Assembly: GCF_019449565.1 (NCBI RefSeq)
Contig: NZ_JAGRPM010000088.1
Coordinates: 204,152 to 268,151 of the forward strand
From: Rhodoblastus sp.
GTDB lineage: Bacteria; Pseudomonadota; Alphaproteobacteria; Rhizobiales; Beijerinckiaceae
DNA: 64,000 bases
Direction of reading: 5' to 3'
This document shows positions 50,568-59,766 of the stretch, piece by piece; positions within the stretch are counted from its first letter, which is position 1, and each line of letters opens with the position of its first letter. Position numbers and translations under genes: made by a program. The notes below the pieces were generated by a model. It did not search any database. It saw only the letters and a program-made list of their open reading frames with translations, and had not been told where the DNA came from.

Positions 50568-52640
50568 TTGGACAAGCTCGTATCGGGGAGCGGTCTTGGC
50601 GCGACCGCGACGAGACCGCTCGCGCATCATGACTTTCGCCCCGACATCAATGGCTTGCGCGCGCTGGCAGTGCTGGCGGTGCTGGCCTTTCACGGCGGCT
50701 TGCCGGTTCCCGGCGGCTATGCCGGCGTCGATATTTTCTTCGTCATCTCCGGCTTCCTGATCTCGCGGATCATCCTCAGCGAGCGGGCCGCAGGCGCATT
50801 TTCGCTGCTGAGCTTCTACGGCAAGCGCGTCAAGCGCATTTTGCCGGCGCTGCTGCTGGTGGTGTTTTCGAGCTGGGTCGCCGGTTTCGTCCTGCTCGAT
50901 CCGACCGAGTTCCGCCGCTTCGGCGGCCATATGGAGGCGAGCTCCTATTTCTCGGTCAATCTTTGGCTTTTCCGCAACGCCGGCGCGCCGGGGGCCTATT
51001 TCCTCCCCAACGCCCGCTATTTTCCGTTGCTGCATCTTTGGTCGCTGAGCATCGAAGAGCAGTTCTATCTGATCTGGCCCGCGCTGCTGCTTGGCCTGTT
51101 CAAGGCGCGCCGCTTCCTGGCGCCCGCCGTCGCCGTCATTTTCCTCGTCTCGCTCGTCTTCTGCATGGTTGTGACGCTGATCGACTCGACGGCCGCCTTC
51201 TATTTCCTGAGCGCGCGCGCCTGGGAACTGGCGCTCGGCGCCATGCTGGCGCTGCGCGAGGTGTTCTCGCAGCCGGCCCGGCCCTCGCCGCGCGCCGCCA
51301 ATCTGGGCGCGGGGCTGGGCCTGTTCCTGATGCTGTTCAGCATCTTCTGGCTTTTGAACGAAGCGACTCCCTGGCCCGGCTTCATCGCGCTCGTTCCGAC
51401 ACTGGGCTGCGCGCTGGTCATCGCCTCGCCGGGCGCGCGAATCAGCCAGATCGTGTTCGGCAATCGTGTCGCGCAGTTTTTCGGACTGATCTCCTATCCG
51501 CTCTATCTCTGGCACTGGCCGCTGCTGTCCTTCGCCCATAACCAGATTGGCGATCACCTGCCTCCCGCCCTCACGGCGGGCCTGCTCGGGCTTTCCGTCC
51601 TGCTGGCTTTTTTAACGTGGCGATTCGTCGAAGGCCCGGTCGCGGCGGCCTACAGAAGCAGGCCGCTGGCCGTCGCGGCGCCGCTGTTGGCCGGGCTCGC
51701 GCTCGCCGGCCTGCTCGGCAGCGTCACTCGCTCGACCAATGGTTTTCCGCATCGCTTTCCCGATTCGGTGCTGACGGTGTTCAATTATCAGCTCGGCGGC
51801 GGCGACGGCCCGGTTGAAAAGCTTCGCTGCAGCGAAAATCGCGTTCACGACCGCGATTTGATCGACAAGGCCCGGGAGAAGGCGAAGGCGTTTTTCAACG
51901 AACGCAATTGCGTCAAGCTCGACCATCCGGGCAAGCCGACCGTCGTCTTCCTCGGCGATTCCCATATGCTCCATCTCCTCGCGGGGCTCAGGAGCGCCTA
52001 TGGCGACAATGTGAACGTCGTCGTTCTGTCGTCGCTGGGCTGCGCGCCGCTCATGGCGCAAAACGACTGGCGCGGCGGCGCCGCCGGATCGCCTCGCTGC
52101 CAGGCGATCAATGAGGAAGTTGTCCGCAATATTGTCGGGCTCCAGCCTGCGGCAATCGTCGTCAGCGCCTATTTCGCCGAGTTCTACTACGGCTATATCC
52201 GCTATCTGCCGGACTTCCTGAAACATTTCGACGCCAATATCGCGGCTTTGCGTCAGGCCGGCGTCCATTCGCCCCTGTTCGTGCTGGGGCAGGTGCCGAC
52301 CTGGTCGCCCGGCCTGCCGATTCTTGTGGGCCGCGAAGTGCTTGCCGGACGCGTGCCGAGCGAAATCTCGCGCGAGAATCTGAACCCGGAAAGCCTCGAA
52401 ATCGACGCGCTTTTCGCCGCGCACAAGTGGGGCGATAACGTCTTCTATATTTCGCAGGCCGCGAAGCTTTGCGGTGAGAAGGGCTGTCGCCGTTTCGTCG
52501 GACCGCGCGTGCCGGACGACATGATCGCTACCGATTATGGCCATTACAGCAACGCCGGCTCAATCTATGCGGTGAAGAATTTTCTCGTGCCGGCGCTTGC
52601 GCCAGTGCTGGAGGCCGCGCAGGCGCAGAAGTCGAACTGA
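50568..52640 (+). CDS. OafA/YrhL-type membrane acyltransferase with SGNH domain
   Basis: A 690-aa protein. The N-terminal 360 residues are an Acyl_transf_3 domain of about 10 helices with FRPDINGLRALAVLAVLAFHGG and GVDIFFVISGFLISRI. The C-terminal 270 residues are a periplasmic SGNH/GDSL-like domain: FLGDSHMLHLL and DYGHYSNAGS. Such enzymes O-acetylate surface polysaccharides. A TTG start 3 nt after the ilvH stop is used; it may be co-transcribed with ilvBH. Specificity unknown. Confidence 0.87.
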   Translation: MDKLVSGSGLGATATRPLAHHDFRPDINGLRALAVLAVLAFHGGLPVPGGYAGVDIFFVISGFLISRIILSERAAGAFSLLSFYGKRVKRILPALLLVVFSSWVAGFVLLDPTEFRRFGGHMEASSYFSVNLWLFRNAGAPGAYFLPNARYFPLLHLWSLSIEEQFYLIWPALLLGLFKARRFLAPAVAVIFLVSLVFCMVVTLIDSTAAFYFLSARAWELALGAMLALREVFSQPARPSPRAANLGAGLGLFLMLFSIFWLLNEATPWPGFIALVPTLGCALVIASPGARISQIVFGNRVAQFFGLISYPLYLWHWPLLSFAHNQIGDHLPPALTAGLLGLSVLLAFLTWRFVEGPVAAAYRSRPLAVAAPLLAGLALAGLLGSVTRSTNGFPHRFPDSVLTVFNYQLGGGDGPVEKLRCSENRVHDRDLIDKAREKAKAFFNERNCVKLDHPGKPTVVFLGDSHMLHLLAGLRSAYGDNVNVVVLSSLGCAPLMAQNDWRGGAAGSPRCQAINEEVVRNIVGLQPAAIVVSAYFAEFYYGYIRYLPDFLKHFDANIAALRQAGVHSPLFVLGQVPTWSPGLPILVGREVLAGRVPSEISRENLNPESLEIDALFAAHKWGDNVFYISQAAKLCGEKGCRRFVGPRVPDDMIATDYGHYSNAGSIYAVKNFLVPALAPVLEAAQAQKSN

Positions 52641-52663
52641 ACCGCGCGCCGCGCGCAAGAACG

Positions 52664-52696
52664 AAAAAGGCCCGTCGTTTCCGGCGGGCCTTTTTT
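52664..52696. terminator. Bidirectional terminator between acyltransferase and ppk2
   Basis: A stem AAGGCCCG / CGGGCCTT with an A-run on the left and a T-run on the right serves the convergent acyltransferase and polyphosphate kinase genes. Confidence 0.9.
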
Positions 52697-52713
52697 CGCG
52701 CTTCTGGCCGGCG

Positions 52714-53829
52714 TCAGCCGCGCTTCAGATTGGGATGCACGGTCTTGTCGATAATGTGCATGTCGTGGCCGATGACGTGTTCAGTCGAGCCGACGATCAG
52801 CGGGTCCGGCGGGCGGACGATCGAGAGGTCCTTGTTGGGATAGGGCAGGGACCATAGGAAATGCGTCATGCAGGCGAGGCGGGCGCGCTTCTTGTCATCG
52901 GATTTCACGATGATCCAGGGCGCGTCGGCGGTGTCCGTATAGAAGAACATCGCTTCCTTGGCCTCGGTATATTCGTCCCATTTTCCGAGCGAGGCGAGGT
53001 CGATCGGCGAGAGCTTCCATTGCTTGAGCGGATCGTCCTTGCGCGCCTCGAAGCGGCGGCGCTGCTCTTCGCGCGAAACCGAGAACCAGTATTTGAACAG
53101 CCTGACGCCCGAACGCGTCAGCATGCGCTCGACTTCCGGGCACTGCCGCATGAATTCGAGATAATCCGTCGGGGTGCAGAAGCCCATCACGCGCTCAACG
53201 CCGGCGCGGTTATACCAGGAGCGGTCGAAAAGGCAGATTTCGCCGGCCGACGGCAATTGTGAAATATAGCGTTGGAAGTACCATTGCGTGCGCTCGCGTT
53301 CGGTCGGCTTCTGCAAGGCCACTACGCGGGCGGTGCGTGGATTCATGTGCTCCATGTAGCGCTTGATCGTGCCGCCCTTGCCGGCGGCGTCGCGGCCTTC
53401 AAACAGCATGACGATCTTCTCGCCAGTCTGCTCGACCCAGCGCTGGGCCTTGAGCAATTCCTGCTGCAATTTCAGCATGTGCTCTTCATAGGGCGCGGTG
53501 CGCATGCGCGCGGCATAGGGATATTCGCCGGTCTCGAACACGCGGCGGATCGCCGCCGGGTCGTGACGCATCTGGGCCAGTTGATGCTGCGGCGACGTCT
53601 CGGGCGCTTCAGGATTACCCGCACCAGACTTGGCCACGGCTTTGGACGAAGCTCTGGCCCTGGTCGCGGTCTTCTTCGCCACGGCGGCGTCGCGCGGCGC
53701 GGGGGCTTCGGCGGACGCCGAAGCGGCGGTCAGGGACGGCAAAGTGGGCGACGGCGCGGCTGTGGCGTTGTCGGCTTCGGGGGCGGCGACGACCGTTTCG
53801 GCTTTCTCAGTTTTTTGGTCCAAGCTCAA
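52714..53829 (-). CDS. ppk2: Polyphosphate kinase 2
   Basis: A 371-aa PPK2. Walker A-like MLFEGRDAAGKGGTIKR, lid ALQKPTERERTQWYFQRY, and DRSWYNRAGVERVMGFC are typical. It uses polyphosphate to phosphorylate nucleotides, or the reverse. The first 80 residues are Ala/Thr/Lys-rich and probably disordered. It is convergent with the acyltransferase; sub-class (class I versus III) cannot be fixed here. Confidence 0.92.
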   Translation of the reverse strand: MSLDQKTEKAETVVAAPEADNATAAPSPTLPSLTAASASAEAPAPRDAAVAKKTATRARASSKAVAKSGAGNPEAPETSPQHQLAQMRHDPAAIRRVFETGEYPYAARMRTAPYEEHMLKLQQELLKAQRWVEQTGEKIVMLFEGRDAAGKGGTIKRYMEHMNPRTARVVALQKPTERERTQWYFQRYISQLPSAGEICLFDRSWYNRAGVERVMGFCTPTDYLEFMRQCPEVERMLTRSGVRLFKYWFSVSREEQRRRFEARKDDPLKQWKLSPIDLASLGKWDEYTEAKEAMFFYTDTADAPWIIVKSDDKKRARLACMTHFLWSLPYPNKDLSIVRPPDPLIVGSTEHVIGHDMHIIDKTVHPNLKRG

Positions 53830-53958
53830 TTCCTCCGGGCGGCGAATATGAAAAGCCGGGAGCGCGCGGGGCGCCCCGGAAAGTAATCGTCACATTAGTG
53901 TAATATTCGTGCGCCCGCCATGATCCGGCTCAATGTCGACGAAAACGCCGCCCGCGAC

Positions 53959-55563
53959 TCAGGCCCCGGACTTGAGCAATTTGTAATCGATGGCGTCGAG
54001 CAAGGCCTGGAATGAGGCGTCGATCAGATTGGGCGAGACGCCGACGGTGGTCCAGGTTTCGCCCGTCAGGTTCTCGCCATTCTTGTCACCGAATTCGATC
54101 AGCACGCGCGTGACGGCGTCCGCGCCGCCCTGGAACACGCGCACGCGGAAGTCGAGCAGTTCGATATCGGCGATATATTTCTGATATTTGCCGAGATCCT
54201 TGCACAGCGCGACATAGAGCGCATGGACGGGGCCGTCGCCCTCGGCGGCCGAGATCAGGTTTTCGCCGTCGATTTTCACCCGCACCGTGGCCTCGGAAAA
54301 TGTCTCCAGCTCGCCTTGCGCATTGTGGCGGCGCTCGACGTCGACGCGGAAGCGCTCGACCTCGAAATAATCCGGCACATGGCCGAGCACGCGCCGCGCC
54401 AACAGTTCGAAACTGGCGTCGGCGCCCTCATAGGCATAGCCCTGGGCCTCTTTCTCCTTCACGGCGTTCAGCAGGCGCAATACGCGCGGGTCGTCCTTGG
54501 CGACGGCCACGCCCAGCCGCTCCAGCTCAGCGAGGATGTTCGACTTGCCGGCCTGGTCCGAGACCAGCACGCGGCGGACATTGCCGACCGTGTCGGGCGT
54601 CACATGCTCATAGGTGCGCGGGTCCTTCATCACCGCCGAGGCGTGGATGCCGGCCTTGGTCGCAAAGGCTGAGGCGCCGACATAGGGCGCGTGGCGGTCG
54701 GGCGACCGGTTGAGCAATTCGTCGAGCGTATGGCTCAGCTTGGTCAGGCCGCGCAGGCTCTCCGGCGTCACGCCAATATCATATTTCCCCGAAAATTCCG
54801 GCTTCAGCAGCAGCGTCGGGATGATCGAGCAGAGATTGGCGTTGCCGCAGCGTTCCCCGAGCCCGTTGAGCGCGCCCTGGATTTGACGGACGCCGGCGCG
54901 CAATGCGGCCAGCGAATTGGCGACTGCCTGTTCGGTGTCGTTATGAGCGTGGATGCCGAGATGATCGCCGGGGACGTGCGCCGTGACCGCGCGAACGATG
55001 GCCTCGATTTCGTGCGGAAGCGTTCCGCCATTGGTGTCGCAAAGCACGACCCAGCGCGCGCCCGCCTTGTAGGCCGCCTCGACGCAGGCCAGCGCATAGT
55101 CCGGATTGGCCTTGTAGCCGTCGAAGAAATGTTCGCAATCGACGATCGCCTCGCGGCCTGCTCCGACCGCGGCGCCCACGCTTTCGGAAATGCCTTCGAG
55201 ATTTTCCTCCAACGTGCAGCCGAGCGCGACATGAACCTGATAGTCCCAGCTCTTGGCGACGAAGACGATGGTGTCGGCGGCACTGTCCAGCAACGCGGCG
55301 ACGCCGGGATCATTGGCGACGGAGCGTCCGGCGCGCTTGGTCATGCCGAAGGCCGCGAAATGAGCCTTGGTTGTCCTTCGGGATTTGAAGAACTCCGTGT
55401 CGAGCGGATTGGCGCCGGGATAGCCGCCCTCGACATAATCGACGCCAAGCGCGTCGAGCAAACTTGCGATCTGCTTCTTGTCGTCGAGCGAGAAATCGAC
55501 GCCCGTGGTCTGGGCTCCATCGCGCAGGGTGGTGTCAAACAGAGTGACGCGTTCGCGGCTCAT
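53959..55563 (-). CDS. cimA: (R)-Citramalate synthase
   Basis: A 534-aa HMGL/LeuA-type enzyme. Seen: LFDTTLRDGAQTTGVDFSLDDK, metal His in GIHAHNDTEQAVANSL, NGLGERCGNANL, and a C-terminal LeuA dimer domain. The GVDFSLDDKKQ and EGGYPGANPLDTEFF features fit CimA rather than LeuA. It joins pyruvate and acetyl-CoA in the threonine-independent route to isoleucine. It is the last gene of a run of five that overlap by ATGA, so it is tightly linked to cysS. Confidence 0.92.
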   Translation of the reverse strand: MSRERVTLFDTTLRDGAQTTGVDFSLDDKKQIASLLDALGVDYVEGGYPGANPLDTEFFKSRRTTKAHFAAFGMTKRAGRSVANDPGVAALLDSAADTIVFVAKSWDYQVHVALGCTLEENLEGISESVGAAVGAGREAIVDCEHFFDGYKANPDYALACVEAAYKAGARWVVLCDTNGGTLPHEIEAIVRAVTAHVPGDHLGIHAHNDTEQAVANSLAALRAGVRQIQGALNGLGERCGNANLCSIIPTLLLKPEFSGKYDIGVTPESLRGLTKLSHTLDELLNRSPDRHAPYVGASAFATKAGIHASAVMKDPRTYEHVTPDTVGNVRRVLVSDQAGKSNILAELERLGVAVAKDDPRVLRLLNAVKEKEAQGYAYEGADASFELLARRVLGHVPDYFEVERFRVDVERRHNAQGELETFSEATVRVKIDGENLISAAEGDGPVHALYVALCKDLGKYQKYIADIELLDFRVRVFQGGADAVTRVLIEFGDKNGENLTGETWTTVGVSPNLIDASFQALLDAIDYKLLKSGA

Positions 55564-56060
55564 TGGACCTGTTCTTTCACGGGGGCGAGTTTCTTCGTCA
55601 TGGTGGTGTTGCCCAGGACTTCATCGCCCACAAAAACCATGTTGCGTTGGAGCGGCGCATAGTTGCGCCCGGCGAAAAAAGGCTGCGCGCAATCGGAGAC
55701 GTCGGCGGTGAGGATCACGGCGTGACGCGCGCTGGCGAGCTTTTCGATCGCGTCGCATAGCTGCGTCGCCACGCGCTTGCGAGCGAAGGAGGGATGGACA
55801 TAGAGCATATCCAGGCTATTCGCGCCCTTGAGGCTGGCGAAGCCGGCGATCTCGCCGCCGATCACGGCGACGATGGTCAGGGCTCCCGCGAGCTTTTGCG
55901 CGAAGGCGGCTTCATCGTCGGCAAGCGCCGCCCAGGCGTCGATCTGCGCGTCGCTGTAATCCTCCTGCGCCAGCTCCTCGATGCTGGCGCGAAACAAGGC
56001 GGCGAGCAAAGGCGTGTCGACGGGCAGGGCCGGGCGCAAGGAGATTTTCCCGGTCATCAT
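55560..56060 (-). CDS. GNAT-family N-acetyltransferase
   Basis: A 166-aa GNAT protein: beta-strand start KISLRPALPVDTPLLAALFRASIEE, an acetyl-CoA pocket region LYVHPSFARKRVATQLCDAI (motif A, R/Q-x2-G/A variant) and NYAPLQRNMVFVGDEVL. The substrate is unknown. Two adjacent ATGs (56060 and 56057) overlap the stop of the upstream small gene; its stop overlaps the cimA start. Confidence 0.83.
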   Translation of the reverse strand: MMTGKISLRPALPVDTPLLAALFRASIEELAQEDYSDAQIDAWAALADDEAAFAQKLAGALTIVAVIGGEIAGFASLKGANSLDMLYVHPSFARKRVATQLCDAIEKLASARHAVILTADVSDCAQPFFAGRNYAPLQRNMVFVGDEVLGNTTMTKKLAPVKEQVQ

Positions 56061-56203
56061 AGCAATCCATACCAATGCAGCGCGAAACCCGCGACCAAAG
56101 CCAGCACGACCAGCTTCGCCACGAGGTAAGTGAGCCAATGGGCCGGGAAAGGCAGCGAGTCGCGCCAGTCCTTTTCCTTGTCGTCGGGGGCAGGAGGGCT
56201 CAT
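56057..56203 (-). CDS. 48-aa single-pass membrane protein
   Basis: MSPPAPDDKEKDWRDSLPFP followed by one hydrophobic helix (about 24-45) and a short HWYGLL end. Not matched to a family I know. Its start overlaps the GFA gene stop and its stop overlaps the GNAT start (both ATGA), which strongly supports translation. Short, so easily missed by gene callers. Confidence 0.72.
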   Translation of the reverse strand: MSPPAPDDKEKDWRDSLPFPAHWLTYLVAKLVVLALVAGFALHWYGLL

Positions 56204-56655
56204 GGCGCTTCTCTCCATGGAATTGCGCTTTGCAGCGAGACGAGATCGGCCAGAAAGGCGTCCGCCGCCTCCTGCTGATCGGCGGGACGGCCTGGCAGGG
56301 ACGGGCAGTTCTGCGCCCATGGCAGGCGGCTTTCGACGCCGACCTGAATCACGGGAGCGATGTCCTGGGGCCGGTCGAAGGCGCAGATCGCCAGCTCCGC
56401 GTCGAGACCGTCATATTCCAGTGTCAGGGTTGTGCCGCAATCCGCGCAGAAGCCGCGCCGGGCCTTGCTCGACGAGCGGAAGCGCTTCGGCTCGCCTGCC
56501 GTCCAGACAAGGCCGCGCGCGGTGACAAGCGCCGCGAAAGGCGCGGCGAACGCGCGCTGGCACATGCGGCAATGGCAGATCGAGGCGCGGCCCAATCCCT
56601 CGCATGAGAAACGGACGACGCCGCACTGGCAGCCGCCGGTCAGCCTGTCGCTCAT
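56200..56655 (-). CDS. GFA-family (glutathione-dependent formaldehyde-activating-like) protein
   Basis: A 151-aa zinc protein: GGCQCGVVRFSC, CHCRMCQRAF and FCADCGTTLT give the Cys pairs of the GFA fold. Only a minority of this family bind formaldehyde-glutathione; most are uncharacterised. Start overlaps the cysS stop (ATGA). In a methylotroph a link to formaldehyde is tempting, but the operon context (cysS, cimA) does not show it. Confidence 0.85.
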   Translation of the reverse strand: MSDRLTGGCQCGVVRFSCEGLGRASICHCRMCQRAFAAPFAALVTARGLVWTAGEPKRFRSSSKARRGFCADCGTTLTLEYDGLDAELAICAFDRPQDIAPVIQVGVESRLPWAQNCPSLPGRPADQQEAADAFLADLVSLQSAIPWREAP

Positions 56656-58094
56656 CCCGCGACCTCCCATTCCGTGGTCGGCTCGCCGGTCGTCTTGTCC
56701 TTGCCGTCCTTGAGCTTCACGCCCATGTCGGCCAGCAGGTCGCGCAACCGGTCGGATTCCGCGAAATTCCGGGATTTCCGCGCGGCGAGGCGCTCGCTGA
56801 CCAGTTTCTCGACTTCGCCCACATCCACCGCGATCTCGGGCGCCTTCTGCTCCCACACGGCGGGATCGTCCTGCAGCAGGCCCAGCAGGTTCGCCGCGCG
56901 CAAAAGCTTTTCGGCTTCGGCTCTCGCGGTCTGGCTGTCGCCTTCGCGCGGCTCCGCCTTGGCCGCCATGGCGTGCAGTTCGGCCATGGCGCGCGGGATG
57001 TTGAGATCGTCGCAGAGCGCCTCGACGAAGGCCTGACGCAAGGGCGCGTCAAAGGCGGTATCGGAATTGACGCCTTGCGCGCGCAAAATGGCGTACCAGC
57101 GCGAAAGGGTCTTTTCGGCCTCCTCCAGCGCCTTCACGGTCCAGTCGATCGGCTGGCGGTAATGGCTGCGCATCATGGCGAGGCGCAGAACCTCGCCCTT
57201 CCAGGCCTTGCCGCCGAATTTGTCGCTGTGCAGCAGCTCGTGGATGGTGACGAAATTGCCGAGGCTCTTCGACATTTTCTCGCCTTCGACCTGCAGGAAG
57301 CCGTTGTGCATCCAGACATTGGCCATGACGTCATGGCCGAAGGCGCAGCGTGTTTGCGCGATTTCATTCTCATGATGCGGGAAGACGAGATCGATGCCGC
57401 CGCCGTGGATATCGAACACCTCGCCGAGATGCTTGTGCGACATGGCCGAGCATTCGATATGCCAGCCCGGACGGCCGCGTCCCCACGGGCTGTCCCAGCC
57501 GGGCTCATTTTCCTTGGAGGGCTTCCACAGAACGAAATCCATCTCGCCCTTCTTATAGGGCGCGACATCGACGCGGGCGCCCGCGATCATGTCGTCGAGC
57601 GGACGGCGCGATAGCGCGCCATATTCCGGCATGGAAGGCACGTCGAACAGCACATGGCCATCGGCGGCGTAAGCGTGGCCATTGGCGATCAGCTTCTCGA
57701 TGATCGCGATCATTTCCGCGATATGTTCGGTCGCGCGTGGCTGCACGTCCGGGGGCAGGCAGTTCAGGGCCGCCACATCTTCCTGGAAAACGCGGTTGGT
57801 CTCTTCGGTCAGCTCCCGGATGGTGATGGCGCGCTCGGCGGCGCGGGCGTTGATCTTGTCGTCCACGTCGGTGATGTTGCGGACATATTTGACGTGACTG
57901 GGGCCATATTTTTCGCGCAGCAGACGGTAGAGAACGTCGAAGACGATCAATGGCCGGGCGTTGCCGATATGGGCGAAATCATAAACAGTCGGCCCGCAGA
58001 CATAGAGCCGCACCTGTTCCGGATCGAGCGGGACAAAGCCCTCACGCTCGCGCGAAAGAGTGTTATAAAGTTTGAGCGGCGTCGAAACGGACAT
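56652..58094 (-). CDS. cysS: Cysteinyl-tRNA synthetase
   Basis: A 480-aa class I synthetase: CGPTVYDFAHIGNARP (HIGH as HIGN, with zinc Cys), WHIECSAMSHKHLG and GEKMSKSLGNF (KMSKS). It charges tRNA-Cys. It is the first gene of the cysS-GFA-small protein-GNAT-cimA chain. Start at 58094 fits the family. Confidence 0.96.
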   Translation of the reverse strand: MSVSTPLKLYNTLSREREGFVPLDPEQVRLYVCGPTVYDFAHIGNARPLIVFDVLYRLLREKYGPSHVKYVRNITDVDDKINARAAERAITIRELTEETNRVFQEDVAALNCLPPDVQPRATEHIAEMIAIIEKLIANGHAYAADGHVLFDVPSMPEYGALSRRPLDDMIAGARVDVAPYKKGEMDFVLWKPSKENEPGWDSPWGRGRPGWHIECSAMSHKHLGEVFDIHGGGIDLVFPHHENEIAQTRCAFGHDVMANVWMHNGFLQVEGEKMSKSLGNFVTIHELLHSDKFGGKAWKGEVLRLAMMRSHYRQPIDWTVKALEEAEKTLSRWYAILRAQGVNSDTAFDAPLRQAFVEALCDDLNIPRAMAELHAMAAKAEPREGDSQTARAEAEKLLRAANLLGLLQDDPAVWEQKAPEIAVDVGEVEKLVSERLAARKSRNFAESDRLRDLLADMGVKLKDGKDKTTGEPTTEWEVAG

Positions 58095-58288
58095 GATTCC
58101 CCCAGGCTTTGGCCGGGACGTCGATCTCGATGCATTTGGGGAGACATGACGGCGCCAGCCAGCTTGCAGCTAGCTGATAATCGAAATCCGGCAAAGAATG
58201 TTCGAATGCGTCATGGCCGCACCATGCGTATTTCGGCTGGCGGCGTCAAGGGCGTTTATTGGGTCGCACTTGACGCTTCAAGCGCCGC

Positions 58289-59725
58289 TCAAGGCGCCGC
58301 TTCGCCGCCGCTCAACGTGTCCATGTCCGGAAAGGCCGGGGGCAGGCCCATACGTTTCTTCAGGGCGCCAAATTCCGTCGCAAGCCACAGAGGCTGGACC
58401 TGGACGGCTGCGAGCTCGTTCGCGCGTTTCTGCAATTGCGCGACCTTGTCGGGGTTCTCGGCGGCGAGATTGGTCTTTTCGTATGGGTCCTTGGCGATAT
58501 TGAACAGCTCAACCGATTGCGGCAGCGGCGTGCGCCAGATCAGTTTCCAGTCGCCCTCGCGGACGCCGGCGCGGAAGGGTTCAATATTATAGATGATCTC
58601 CTTGCGCGGGGAGGCCTTGCCTTCGCTGATGGTCCCCCAGACGTCGAGGCCGTCGAGCGGCTTGGTCTTGGCGAGCGAGGCGCCGGCGAGGCCTGCAAGC
58701 GTCGGATACATGTCCACGACATGGATCATTTCATCGACGGTCACGCCGGGCTTGATATGGCCCGGCCAATTGGCCAAGGCGATCACCCGCGTTCCGCCCT
58801 CGTAAAGCGTCCCCTTGCCGTCGCGCAGGGGGCCATTGCTGACGGGGATCTTGATCTTCGACATGTCGCCTTCGCCGGCGAACATGGGATTGGCGGTCCC
58901 GCCATTGTCGCTCTGGAACACGATCAGCGTGTTGTCGCGCATGTTCTTTTTGTCGAGCGCCTCGACCACCCGGCCGATCTGGTCGTCCATTGCCGAAATC
59001 ATCGCGGCATAAGCGCGGCGGCTCGGCTCCGCGATGTTCTTGAAGCGGTCGAGATAGTCCTGCGGGGCCTGATAGGGCGTATGGGGCGCGTTGAAGGCCA
59101 GATAAAGATAGAGCGGCTTTGCGACGTCGTGTTTTTCGATCAGACGGACAGCGTCGTCGCCGAGCAGAAGCGTCGAATAGCCCTTTTCGCGCACCGGCTG
59201 GTTGTTGCGAAACCAGTCGAGCACATGATGCTGCTCATGGGTGAAATAATCGATTTCGCCAATCAACGGGCCATATTGATAGTCAAACCCGCGCTGGCGC
59301 GGCCAATATTTCCGGTCGCCCTGGCCGAGATGCCATTTGCCGATAATCGCCGTTTCGTAGCCGGCGTCCTTCAGCGCCTGCGGCAACAGCCATTCGTCGG
59401 TCGCCAGCCCGTAAGTGTGGCTGGAGGCGATGACCACGGTCTGCAAGCCGTAACGGAAGGGATAGCGACCCGTCATCAGGGCCGCGCGCGTCGGCGTGCA
59501 GAATGGCTGGGCGTAAAATTCCTCCAGCCGCGCGCCGCCTTTGGCAAGGGCGTCGATATTGGGCGTCAAAATGTCCGAGCCGTGAAAGCCGACGTCTTTC
59601 CAACCCTGATCGTCCGAGACGATATAGATGATATTGGGCTTTTTGGCTTCCGTGGCCAAAACAGGGGAAAAGGCCGTGAGCAGCGTGCTCACGGCCAAGG
59701 CAAAAACCAGCTTCCAGGACTTCAT
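58289..59725 (-). CDS. Secreted arylsulfatase-family enzyme
   Basis: A 478-aa sulfatase with a signal peptide about 1-24. Metal Asp in IYIVSDDQGWKD, and the formylglycine site C-x-P-x-R (PFCTPTRAALMTGRYP) with Cys as the residue converted by a formylglycine-generating enzyme. LYLYLAFNAPHTPYQAP supplies further conserved His. It hydrolyses sulfate esters in the periplasm. No maturation gene lies nearby. The upstream neighbour is serB. Confidence 0.9.
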   Translation of the reverse strand: MKSWKLVFALAVSTLLTAFSPVLATEAKKPNIIYIVSDDQGWKDVGFHGSDILTPNIDALAKGGARLEEFYAQPFCTPTRAALMTGRYPFRYGLQTVVIASSHTYGLATDEWLLPQALKDAGYETAIIGKWHLGQGDRKYWPRQRGFDYQYGPLIGEIDYFTHEQHHVLDWFRNNQPVREKGYSTLLLGDDAVRLIEKHDVAKPLYLYLAFNAPHTPYQAPQDYLDRFKNIAEPSRRAYAAMISAMDDQIGRVVEALDKKNMRDNTLIVFQSDNGGTANPMFAGEGDMSKIKIPVSNGPLRDGKGTLYEGGTRVIALANWPGHIKPGVTVDEMIHVVDMYPTLAGLAGASLAKTKPLDGLDVWGTISEGKASPRKEIIYNIEPFRAGVREGDWKLIWRTPLPQSVELFNIAKDPYEKTNLAAENPDKVAQLQKRANELAAVQVQPLWLATEFGALKKRMGLPPAFPDMDTLSGGEAAP

Positions 59726-59766
59726 TCAATGCCTCCCGCACGCGCCTTCGCGTCCGATTCGGAGGC

